Assembly: GCA_002438405.1 (NCBI GenBank)
Contig: DJOE01000023.1
Location: 62,001 to 126,000, forward strand
DNA: 64,000 nt
Direction of reading: 5' to 3'
Source of the DNA: Cyanobacteria bacterium UBA6446
GTDB lineage: Bacteria; Cyanobacteriota; Vampirovibrionia; Gastranaerophilales; Gastranaerophilaceae
A model generated the notes under the pieces. That model was not told the origin of the DNA. It saw only the letters and a list, made by a program, of their open reading frames with translations, and made no database searches. Positions 35,221 to 42,857 of the stretch are shown here, in pieces (the first letter of the stretch is position 1; every line of letters starts with the position of its first letter). A program made the translations under genes and the position numbers.

Positions 35221-35232
35221 ATTTGTATTTTA
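35218..35232 (-). promoter_or_regulatory. -10-like box six bases before ribD ATG
   Basis: On the minus strand TAAAAT, six bases, ATG 35220. No Shine-Dalgarno sequence. Confidence 0.4.
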
Positions 35233-35294
35233 TAATAAATTATGCTAAATTGAAATAGATAAATAAGGACATAAAAGTAGAGAGGACTTTAAAT

Positions 35295-35960
35295 ATGGTA
35301 GATTTAAAATACATCGGACACAGTGCTTTTGAATTCAAAAAAGATGATAAAGCTGTATTAGTTGACCCATTGGTTTCAGTTAATGACAACTTCAACTGGC
35401 ATGAAGAACCTATTACAGATATTTTATTAACTCATGCACATGGCGACCATTTGGGTGAAGCTATAGAAATTGCAAAAGAAAAAGATATTGAAATTACTGC
35501 TGTTTTCGAACTTGCAAATTACTGCAAATCTCAAGGAGTTAAAGTAAAACCTATCGGACTTGGTTCTTGGATTAACTATTCTTGGGGTAGAGCTGTTTTC
35601 TTACCGGCGTTCCATTCTAGTTCATTACCAGATGGAAGTTACGGCGGAAATGCTGCAAGTATTTTGTTTGATATTGACGGTGTAAGAATTTATCACGCAG
35701 GTGACACGTGTTTATCTTCTGAAATGAAAACTATTAAAGAATTGTATGCTCCACAAATTGCACTTTTACCAATTGGCGGAAATTACACAATGGACGTTGA
35801 ACACGCTGCAATGGCCGCAAAATGGTTAGGTGTAAGAACTGTTATTCCTATGCACTACAATACTTATCCTGAAATTCAAGCAGATTTACAAAGATTTGCT
35901 AACCTTATTGCTTATGGCAATACAGCTTGTCAAATTTTAAACCCTGCAGAAATTAAATAA
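35295..35960 (+). CDS. UPF0173-type metal-dependent hydrolase (beta-lactamase fold)
   Basis: A 221-residue metallo-beta-lactamase-fold protein. LLTHAHGDHLGEA near residue 45 is the zinc motif; further ligands are in PAFHSSS, IYHAGDTCL and VIPMHYNTYPEI. The order is that of the UPF0173/YtkL family, whose substrates are not settled. GAGAGGA precedes the start. Divergent from ribD and followed by its own terminator. Confidence 0.9.
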   Translation: MVDLKYIGHSAFEFKKDDKAVLVDPLVSVNDNFNWHEEPITDILLTHAHGDHLGEAIEIAKEKDIEITAVFELANYCKSQGVKVKPIGLGSWINYSWGRAVFLPAFHSSSLPDGSYGGNAASILFDIDGVRIYHAGDTCLSSEMKTIKELYAPQIALLPIGGNYTMDVEHAAMAAKWLGVRTVIPMHYNTYPEIQADLQRFANLIAYGNTACQILNPAEIK

Positions 35961-35969
35961 AAATATTAT

Positions 35970-36002
35970 ACAGGTCGGCATTTGAAAGTCGACCTGTTTT
36001 TT
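35970..36002 (+). terminator. Terminator of the UPF0173 gene
   Basis: ACAGGTCGGC pairs with GTCGACCTGT (one G-T) around ATTTGAAA, then six T. Confidence 0.88.
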
Positions 36003-36025
36003 CGATTATTATAAAAGAGGTATTT

Positions 36026-36997
36026 ATGAAAGTTTTATTTGTAATTGATAGATTAGAGTTAAAATATTTTGAGTTTAATAAACTGGTAACCAATTTTTGG
36101 ATAATTAAAAGCTTGCTCGAAAGAAATTGTGATGTTTGGATTACAACGATTGATATGCTAAAACTTAAATCTGCAATTGCTTACACCTCTTGTTATAAAT
36201 CTTTTGTAAAAGATAACAATATTTTTTACGATAAAGAAAATTTGTCAGAAAAGAAAATTGAAGATTTCAACCTCGTAATGTTCAGACCTGATCCTCCGGT
36301 TGATTTGGACTATATCAACGCAACTTATGTTTTTGATTTTGTCGATAGAGAAAAAACATTAATAATGAATGACACAACTGCAATTAGAAATTTCAATGAA
36401 AAATTACATGCAATTATGTTCAATGATTTGATGCCTAAAAATATTGTTACATCAAGCTTTTCTGATATTATCGAATTTTTAAATGAAAATGACGAAATAA
36501 TTTTAAAACCATTAAATCAATGTTTTGGTGGTGGTGTTATGTATTTAAAACACGGAGATAAAAACACCGCAGTAATTATAAATTCAATGACACAAAATGG
36601 TAAAAATATGATAATGGTTCAAAAATATATTCCTAAAGCGGTTTATGGAGATAAACGAGTTTTATTTTTAGGGGAAGAAGTTTTAGATTATTGTGTTCAA
36701 AAAACTCCAAGCAATAACGATTTCAAATTCTGTGAACATTCTGACAAAAATATTCATAAAGCCATTTTAACAGATTCAGAAAAAGAAGCATTTAAACCAG
36801 TAGCGAAGAAATTAACATCTATGGGAATTTATATGACAGGTTTAGATGTCATTGACGGAAAAATTATTGAAGTAAATGTTACAAGTCCTTGCTATTTTAT
36901 CAAAGAAATTAACAATCATTTTGGTTGCCACATTGAAGATAAAATTGCTGATTATATAATTAATACTGTTCAATCTAAAATGGCGATAGCTATTTAA
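36026..36997 (+). CDS. GshB-like ATP-grasp ligase
   Basis: A 323-residue ATP-grasp protein collinear with glutathione synthetase GshB: MFRPDPPVDLDYINATYVFD, NFNEKLHA, ILKPLNQCFGGGVMYL, KRVLFLGEEV, and the closing LDVIDGKIIEVNVTSPCYFIKEI. The Gly/Arg-rich GGRGEP loop of E. coli GshB is replaced by a charged segment (CEHSDKNIHKAIL). No gshA is in the window. It could make glutathione or a related amide; substrate change in the altered loop is an inference. AGAGG upstream; convergent with the SIS gene, stop to stop. Confidence 0.82.
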   Translation: MKVLFVIDRLELKYFEFNKLVTNFWIIKSLLERNCDVWITTIDMLKLKSAIAYTSCYKSFVKDNNIFYDKENLSEKKIEDFNLVMFRPDPPVDLDYINATYVFDFVDREKTLIMNDTTAIRNFNEKLHAIMFNDLMPKNIVTSSFSDIIEFLNENDEIILKPLNQCFGGGVMYLKHGDKNTAVIINSMTQNGKNMIMVQKYIPKAVYGDKRVLFLGEEVLDYCVQKTPSNNDFKFCEHSDKNIHKAILTDSEKEAFKPVAKKLTSMGIYMTGLDVIDGKIIEVNVTSPCYFIKEINNHFGCHIEDKIADYIINTVQSKMAIAI

Positions 36998-38065
36998 CTA
37001 TTTAACGACTTTATTCAAACCATGAGGTTTATCAACATTTCTATGTAATTTTATTGCAATTTCTAGAGCCAAAAGTTGTATTATTACAGCAATACAGAAT
37101 GTTTTTACAATTGGTTTATCGCAATCAATATTTATATTATATGTTGATTTTACTTGATTTGTACGATTACCGATAACGCAAATCGGAGGATTGTAACTTT
37201 CTTTTATTTTATTTAAGTTTTTAGTTGCAGTGTAAGTAAGATTGTCATTTAAAATATAAACAAGGACTTCATTTTTGTTGTTCAAAACTGCAACATGTCC
37301 ATGCATAAATTCACCTAAAATTGCAGATGTCGTATTTATGTAAGACGTTTCTTTTATTTTTAGAGAGGCTTCTTTGGCAAGAGCATAAGACTGTCCATCA
37401 GCGGTCATTACAACATTTTTGTACTTAGATAAAAATCTTGCAAGTTGTTTAATTTTAGGTTGAAGTTCAAATGCTTTATTTATAAATGATGGAATCATTT
37501 TTAAATCCAATGTGTAGTCATAAGTATCTATACCTTGAATTTGAGCAAATTTCAAAGCCAACAATGTAGAACATAAAAGTTGAGAAACAAAAGATTTTGT
37601 AGCTGCAATACTTTTTTCTTCTCCTGCAAGGCAAGCAATTTTATAATCAGAAGCATTCCAAATCGTAGAATTTTCTTTGTTTGTAATACATAAAGTCTTA
37701 ACTCCGTGTTCTTTTGCTTTTTCAAGTGCACTATTTGTATCGGTTGTTTCACCAGATTGAGTAATAAAAATGTACAGAATATTGTCAGAATGAGCTATTG
37801 TATCTTCCAACAAAAATTCACTTGAATAAATTGCACTAGCTTCAATTTTTGAAATAGAACCAAATAACTCTGCTGCATATCTTGCACAATGATAAGAAGA
37901 ACCGCTTGCAACAAGTATAATTCTACTAATATTTGCCGGAACATCTATATTTATATTCCCGTTTGAGTCTAAATATGCATCAAGAATTTTTTGAGAAATT
38001 TCTGATTGTTCATAAATTTCTGATTCCATACAAGTTTTTTTTCTTTTGAATAAATCGAATACCAT
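36998..38065 (-). CDS. Isomerase-only GlmS homologue (double SIS domain)
   Basis: A 355-residue protein matching the C-terminal isomerase half of glucosamine-6-phosphate synthase. ESEIYEQSEISQK corresponds to the junction where the GlmS isomerase begins. The two SIS domains have VASGSSYHCARYA, FITQSGETTDT, the SIAATKSFVSQLL segment and a C-terminal KPHGLNKVVK. The N-terminal glutaminase domain with its catalytic Cys is absent; only a short MVFDLFKRKK precedes. Relatives of this form (FrlB, AgaS, NagB-II) are sugar-phosphate deaminases or deglycases. Convergent with the GshB-like gene. Confidence 0.85.
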   Translation of the reverse strand: MVFDLFKRKKTCMESEIYEQSEISQKILDAYLDSNGNINIDVPANISRIILVASGSSYHCARYAAELFGSISKIEASAIYSSEFLLEDTIAHSDNILYIFITQSGETTDTNSALEKAKEHGVKTLCITNKENSTIWNASDYKIACLAGEEKSIAATKSFVSQLLCSTLLALKFAQIQGIDTYDYTLDLKMIPSFINKAFELQPKIKQLARFLSKYKNVVMTADGQSYALAKEASLKIKETSYINTTSAILGEFMHGHVAVLNNKNEVLVYILNDNLTYTATKNLNKIKESYNPPICVIGNRTNQVKSTYNINIDCDKPIVKTFCIAVIIQLLALEIAIKLHRNVDKPHGLNKVVK

Positions 38066-38085
38066 TTTATTACTTCCTTATTTGT

Positions 38086-38118
38086 TAAAAAAGGCCATAG
38101 GGAAATCTATGACCTTTT
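38086..38118 (-). terminator. gatB terminator
   Basis: On the minus strand AAAAGGTCATAG pairs with CTATGGCCTTTT around six bases, with a T-run. Confidence 0.85.
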
Positions 38119-38131
38119 AAAATCTAGTCTA

Positions 38132-39577
38132 TTAGCCAATAATTTCTTTAATCAATTGGTTAACAGTTTTAGGATTAGCTCTACCTTTAGTTTCTTTCAT
38201 TACTTGACCAACGAAGAAACCTAGCAAGTTAGTTTTACCATTTTTGTAAGCTTCAACTTCATTAGGGTGAGCATCAACAACTTTTTGTACAAGTTCTTTA
38301 ATTGCACCCTCATCAGAAATTTGGCTTAAACCTTTTTTCTCTACGATTACAGAAGCTTTTGTGCCATCTTTCATCATTTCGATAATAATTTGTTTACCAA
38401 TGTTGTTTGAAATTGTTCCTTTTTCAATTAGAGAAATAAGTTCTGCTAAATTGTCCGGAGTCAATTTTGTATCAGTAATTTCAATATGCTCTTCTTTCAA
38501 GTAAGCTGCAATTTCACCCATAATGAAGTTTACAGCAGTTTTTGGGTTTGCACCAAGTTCAAGAACTTTATCAAAGAATAAAGCCAAGCCCATTTGTTCA
38601 ACAATTACACTAGCATCATATTCGCTAAGTCCTATTTCTTGGTATCTTTTACGTTTTTGGTTAGGTAATTCAGGCATTTTAGCACGAATTTCTTCAACCC
38701 ATTCTCTTGAAATTTCCAAAGGCATCAAATCAGGTTCTGGGAAATATCTATAATCGTGAGCATCTTCTTTTCCTCTCATTGAACGAGTTTCACGAGATGC
38801 ATCGTCCCACAATCTAGTTTCTTGAACAACTTCTCCACCATCTTCAACGATTTCGATTTGTCTTTCAATTTCATATTCAATAGCTCTTTGAAGCGCTGCA
38901 AAAGAATTTACGTTCTTGATTTCAGCACGAGTTCCAAATTCTTTAGAACCTTTTGGCATAATAGAAATGTTTGCATCACATCTCATTGAACCTTCTTCAA
39001 GGTTTCCATCACAAACTCCAATATATCTAACGATATTTCTTAATTCTTCCATATAGTTCTTAGCTTCTTCAGAACTTCTCATATCAGGCTCTGATACGAT
39101 TTCCAATAATGGTGTTCCTGCTCTGTTCAAGTCAACTAAAGAATAAGTTGAACCGGCAATACCGTTAGCTCCTGCGTGAACTAATTTTCCAGCATCTTCT
39201 TCTAAGTGTGCTCTTGTGATACCAATTCTTTTTCCGTTAATTTCAATATGACCGTTTACACAAATTGGTTCGTCATATTGAGAAATTTGATAACCCTTCG
39301 GCAAATCGGGATAGAAATATTGTTTTCTATCAAATTTGCAACGAGATGGAATTTCGCAGTTCAAAGCTAAACCTGTCAAAATTCCCATATTAACACATTC
39401 TTTATTTAAAACTGGCAAAACCCCAGGCATACCCAATGTAATAGGGCTAGTCAAAGAGTTAGGTTCTTGACCAAATTCGTTTTTATCCGGTGCAAAGATT
39501 TTTGATTTTGTCTTTAATTGTGCGTGGACTTCCAAGCCAATAACGACTTCATATTTGTCTCTTAATTCTTGATCCAT
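38132..39577 (-). CDS. gatB: Aspartyl/glutamyl-tRNA amidotransferase subunit B
   Basis: GatB, 481 residues, is the kinase/tRNA-binding subunit of the GatCAB complex that converts Glu-tRNA(Gln) or Asp-tRNA(Asn). GLEVHAQLKTKSKIF, the LDLNRAGTPLLEIVSEPD segment (VDLNRAGTP here) and DYRYFPEPDLMP are standard, and the C-terminal YqeY-like tail is complete. gatA and gatC are not adjacent. GGAG lies upstream; the gene has its own terminator. Confidence 0.98.
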   Translation of the reverse strand: MDQELRDKYEVVIGLEVHAQLKTKSKIFAPDKNEFGQEPNSLTSPITLGMPGVLPVLNKECVNMGILTGLALNCEIPSRCKFDRKQYFYPDLPKGYQISQYDEPICVNGHIEINGKRIGITRAHLEEDAGKLVHAGANGIAGSTYSLVDLNRAGTPLLEIVSEPDMRSSEEAKNYMEELRNIVRYIGVCDGNLEEGSMRCDANISIMPKGSKEFGTRAEIKNVNSFAALQRAIEYEIERQIEIVEDGGEVVQETRLWDDASRETRSMRGKEDAHDYRYFPEPDLMPLEISREWVEEIRAKMPELPNQKRKRYQEIGLSEYDASVIVEQMGLALFFDKVLELGANPKTAVNFIMGEIAAYLKEEHIEITDTKLTPDNLAELISLIEKGTISNNIGKQIIIEMMKDGTKASVIVEKKGLSQISDEGAIKELVQKVVDAHPNEVEAYKNGKTNLLGFFVGQVMKETKGRANPKTVNQLIKEIIG

Positions 39578-39645
39578 TTATACTTTCTCCTTATTTGAGT
39601 TTATCTTACCACAAAGGGAGAATTTTTGAAACATGAAATAATATT

Positions 39646-39683
39646 AAAAAGGCGGTCGGTTCAAAATTTGAACCGACCGCCTT
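39646..39683 (-). terminator. tsf terminator
   Basis: A 17-bp stem from AAGGCGGTCGGTTCAAA to its complement, followed on the minus strand by TTTTT. Serves the rpsB-tsf operon. Confidence 0.95.
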
Positions 39684-39706
39684 AATTACTTGTTATAAAA
39701 AGTTAA

Positions 39707-40570
39707 TTAGCCTTTAACTTGAGCCATAACTTCTTCAGCAAAGTTGTCTTGACGTTTTTCCAAACCTTCACCTAATTCGTATCTAGTGAATGATTTGATA
39801 GTCAATTTACCTTCAATCAATTGAGCAATTGTTTGGCTAGGGTCTTTAACGAATGGTTGTTCAAGTAAGCATCTTTCAGCCATAAGTTTGTTTACACGAC
39901 CTTCAACAATTTTAGCTCTGATGTTTTCAGGCTTTTTCAACAAATCTTCTTTACCCATTTCAATTCTTGTTTCTTCATCAATTTCAGATTGAGGAATTTC
40001 AGCTCTTGAAACGAATTTAGGAGCTGATGAAGCGATGTGTAAGCATATATCGTTCATCAATTCTTTATCTTCTTTATCTGTGTTTAATAATACACCAATC
40101 TTTCCGTTGTGAATATAAGTAGCAACAGCACCTTCATATCTAACGAATCTTCTGATAGTAATTTTTTCACCGATTGAAGCTATTTTTTCTTTTAATGCAT
40201 CAGCGATGATTTTACCGCAAGATGGACAAGTTGCAGCCATCAATTCATCAACATTTGCAGGATTTAATTCTGCAATATGTTTAGCCATGTTTGAAGCTAA
40301 AGTTTTGAATTCGTCATTCTTAGCAACAAAGTCGGTTTCGCAGTTAACTTCAACCATAGCGCCGCATTTATCATCAACATAAGATTCAACTCTACCTTCA
40401 GCAGCGATTCTACCCATTTTCTTTTCAGCAGAAGCGATACCTTTTTGACGTAGAATTTCAGTTGCTTTTTCCATATCTCCGTCAACTTCAACCAAAGCTT
40501 TTTTAGCAGCCATCATGCCTGCACCGGTTTTGTCACGAAGTTCTTTAACCATTTGAGCTGTAATATTCAT
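39707..40570 (-). CDS. tsf: Elongation factor Ts
   Basis: EF-Ts, 287 residues, exchanges GDP for GTP on EF-Tu. The UBA-like N-terminus (VKELRDKTGAGMMAAKKAL) and the TDFVAKNDEF core are conserved. Near residue 103 the segment ATCPSCGKIIADAL occupies a place where most homologues have no Cys pair; only one CxxC is present, so a complete zinc site is not evident. Second gene of the rpsB-tsf operon, separated from rpsB by a 126-base spacer holding a hairpin. Confidence 0.97.
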   Translation of the reverse strand: MNITAQMVKELRDKTGAGMMAAKKALVEVDGDMEKATEILRQKGIASAEKKMGRIAAEGRVESYVDDKCGAMVEVNCETDFVAKNDEFKTLASNMAKHIAELNPANVDELMAATCPSCGKIIADALKEKIASIGEKITIRRFVRYEGAVATYIHNGKIGVLLNTDKEDKELMNDICLHIASSAPKFVSRAEIPQSEIDEETRIEMGKEDLLKKPENIRAKIVEGRVNKLMAERCLLEQPFVKDPSQTIAQLIEGKLTIKSFTRYELGEGLEKRQDNFAEEVMAQVKG

Positions 40571-40610
40571 GATTTCTCCTTTTCTTATTAAAGTTTATTA
40601 AATAGATTTG

Positions 40611-40678
40611 CGTCATTCTCCGAAATTAGTACTCACAATCGATGAAATCATCTTTTGTTAGTGCTGCGAAGAATGACG
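40611..40678 (-). repeat. Hairpin element between rpsB and tsf
   Basis: CGTCATTCT-x-CG (40611-40622) and CG-x-AGAATGACG (40667-40678) form a 12-bp inverted repeat with one mismatch around a 44-base loop. The loop holds AGTACTCACAATC (40628) and CTTTTGTTAGTG (40652), both of which recur upstream of rpsT. It may be a mobile palindromic repeat or a control element between two ribosomal-operon genes. Confidence 0.55.
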
Positions 40679-40696
40679 TTAAATCTGAAATATTAA

Positions 40697-41464
40697 TTAT
40701 TCTGCTTTTTCTTCTGCAGCAACACCAGCATCTTCAGCTGAAATTTTTTCAACTTTTTTTGCTTCGTTTGCTTTGTTTTCTCTTAATTGTTTACCTTCCA
40801 AAACAGCATCAGCCAATTTTGAAGTAATCAATTTAATAGATCTGATAGCATCATCATTACCTGGGATAATGTAGTTGATACCATCTGGGTTAGCATTTGT
40901 ATCAGCTAAGCAGATAACAGGGATTCCTAATTTGTTAGCTTCTTTAATAGCGATTTCTTCTTTTGCTTGGTCAACAACGAAGATTAAATCAGGAAGACCT
41001 CTCATATCTTTGATACCGCCTAAAGTTTTAGACAATTTAGCAAGTTGTCTGTTCATTTGAGCAACTTCTTTTTTAGGTAATTTATCAATATAACCGTTAT
41101 TGATAAATTCTTCCATTTCTTTAAGTTTGTTAACTCTACCTCTGATAGTTTCAAAGTTAGTTAACATACCACCTAACCATCTTCTGTTGATGTAGTAAGC
41201 ACCAGAACGTTTAGCTTCTTCAGCAACAACTTCCGCAGCTTGTTTTTTAGTACCAACAAAAAGTACATTTTTACCTTTTGCAGCGAAATCTCTAACAAGA
41301 TTGTATGCTTCATCTAACAAGTCGGTAGTTTTTCTTAAATCAATAACATAAATACCGTTTCTTGCACCGTAGATATACGGTTTCATTTTTGGGTTCCATC
41401 TTTGAGTTTGGTGTCCGAAGTGTACACCTGCTTCTAAAAGTTCAATCATAGATGCTGTTGGCAT
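40697..41464 (-). CDS. rpsB: 30S ribosomal protein S2
   Basis: S2, 255 residues. [19 protein letters not shown] at the N-terminus, [15 protein letters not shown] near residue 95 and [17 protein letters not shown] are the signatures. A C-terminal Glu/Ala/Lys-rich tail of about 25 residues extends beyond the core. First gene of the rpsB-tsf operon; GGAG precedes ATG. The 5' region (41465-41600) is long and may hold a control leader. Confidence 0.98.
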   Translation of the reverse strand: MPTASMIELLEAGVHFGHQTQRWNPKMKPYIYGARNGIYVIDLRKTTDLLDEAYNLVRDFAAKGKNVLFVGTKKQAAEVVAEEAKRSGAYYINRRWLGGMLTNFETIRGRVNKLKEMEEFINNGYIDKLPKKEVAQMNRQLAKLSKTLGGIKDMRGLPDLIFVVDQAKEEIAIKEANKLGIPVICLADTNANPDGINYIIPGNDDAIRSIKLITSKLADAVLEGKQLRENKANEAKKVEKISAEDAGVAAEEKAE

Positions 41465-41735
41465 CGGTTTTCTCCTTATGTTTAAATGTATTGTACTACG
41501 GGTTAAAAAGCCTCATCTTACACATAACATTGGGTTAAAGTCATGATTTAGACTAGGGCGAACCTATCAGGCTAATGTAACCATTAATATAATAATCTAA
41601 ACATAGATTTATGCAAATAATTAGGAAATAAAACTTAATCTATTGCTAAGACACCAAAACACAAAGATAAGTCCTTTACGGTTTTATTTTTCCTCCTCAT
41701 TAGGGAGGTAATTCCTCTTTGACATATTTTTCTAG
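41465..41735. other. rpsB upstream region and a repeat copy
   Basis: This 271-base region holds the rpsB leader on the minus strand. TTGCAT and TATTAT, 16 bases apart, are a weak promoter candidate near 41600. The part next to the HTH gene has CCTCC/GGAGG and the dispersed repeat at 41660. No ORF is supported. Confidence 0.4.
41660..41687. repeat. Dispersed CTTTACGGTTTTAT repeat, copy 1
   Basis: CACAAAG, then ATAAGTCCTTTACGGTTTTAT. The copy at 48888-48918 differs by a three-base insertion and one substitution. Confidence 0.5.
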
Positions 41736-41960
41736 CTAAAACTTCAACAATTCATAAGGTTCAACACCTAAAGCTTTTGCAATTAATCTAATTCGAGAAA
41801 GCGGAATATCTCTATGAGCATTTTCAATATTTGCAATATATGAATTATCGGCAAGAATTTCTAAACTTAATTGTTCTTGAGTCATTCCTCGTTCTTTTCT
41901 AAGTTCTCTAACCCGTTTTCCAAACTTTTTATGGAATACTTTACTCATTTTCTTTGCCAT
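41736..41960 (-). CDS. Xre-family HTH regulator
   Basis: A 74-residue Cro/C1-type regulator: GKRVRELRKERGMTQEQLSLEI, then DNSYIANIENAHRDIPLSRI and ending VEPYELLKF. ATG 41960 is chosen; ATG 41948 is also possible. It is divergent from the prepilin gene at 42061 with 100 bases between, the same layout as the two other Xre/prepilin pairs. Probably an autoregulating repressor of that promoter. Confidence 0.86.
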   Translation of the reverse strand: MAKKMSKVFHKKFGKRVRELRKERGMTQEQLSLEILADNSYIANIENAHRDIPLSRIRLIAKALGVEPYELLKF

Positions 41961-41996
41961 ACAAGTTGATATAACAAAAAACATCATAACTAAACA

Positions 41997-42026
41997 TTGC
42001 TATTTTGGAGATTTTATGCTTATATT
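41997..42026 (+). promoter_or_regulatory. Promoter of prepilin gene at 42061
   Basis: TTGCTA and TATATT, 18 bases apart. GTTGATATA at 41965-41973, upstream, also occurs (reversed) in the operator region of the 30779 prepilin. AGGAG follows as the ribosome site. Confidence 0.45.
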
Positions 42027-42060
42027 ATTCATGACAAAAGGTTTTAGGAGATATATTTTT

Positions 42061-42765
42061 ATGAAAAACAAGAACAATGCATTTACATTAGCAGAAGTAT
42101 TAATCACACTTGGTATAATTGGAGTAGTTGCAGCACTAACAATTCCGAATTTGATATACGATTACAAAGCAAAACAGCTAAGAAGTAAATTTTTCAAAAC
42201 TTATTCTATTATTCAACAAGTGTTCAAAGATATGGAAGCCGAGGGAGATTCTGGTGACCCATTCACTTACCCTAGTGCAACGTTTTATAAAACATTTGGT
42301 CAATACCTAACAGGCACAACAGATTGCCAAGGAAAAGACGAAAAACAAAACTGCTACAAAGCATACAATATCGGAGATAAAAAATATCGAACATTATCCG
42401 GTCAAATATTCAATGGTTCAGGGTATTTTGATGAAGGAGAATTGCTATTACAAGACGGAACTCTTTTACTATTTGAGCAATACAATGGAGGAGGCAACAA
42501 CTACCACTGTTTTATTGCTGCCGATTTAAACGGAATAAACAACCCTCCAAATATTTTTGGTTATGATGTATTTGTTTTTCAATTTTTAGATGGTGAAATT
42601 GTTCCGGTCGGATATAAAAACACCGGTTTGGTATATAAGCCATTTACAGACTTGGCAAAAACTTGCAATAAACAATCAACAGACAACCACAACGGTTGGG
42701 GGTGTGCGCAACTTGCAGCTACAGACTCCGAATATTTTAAAAAGATTGTTAGAATGAAATTCTAA
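42061..42765 (+). CDS. Type IV prepilin-like protein
   Basis: A 234-residue prepilin-like protein. The start at 42061 has AGGAGAT ten bases upstream and gives a 7-residue leader (MKNKNNA/FTLAEVLITLGIIG); a longer frame to 42016 is not needed. After the hydrophobic helix come two Cys pairs and the signature LNGINNPPNIFGYDVFVF near residue 165. It faces the Xre gene at 41736 and is followed by the MlaA-hydrolase fusion 92 bases later. Expected role: minor pilin or pseudopilin. Confidence 0.88.
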   Translation: MKNKNNAFTLAEVLITLGIIGVVAALTIPNLIYDYKAKQLRSKFFKTYSIIQQVFKDMEAEGDSGDPFTYPSATFYKTFGQYLTGTTDCQGKDEKQNCYKAYNIGDKKYRTLSGQIFNGSGYFDEGELLLQDGTLLLFEQYNGGGNNYHCFIAADLNGINNPPNIFGYDVFVFQFLDGEIVPVGYKNTGLVYKPFTDLAKTCNKQSTDNHNGWGCAQLAATDSEYFKKIVRMKF

Positions 42766-42857
42766 GTAACGAATTATCCCCGATTGAGTAATGTTTAAAA
42801 TTTGTCAGCAAAAAATAATAATTTGTTCAGACTAATTCATAATCACAAGAGGGGAAT

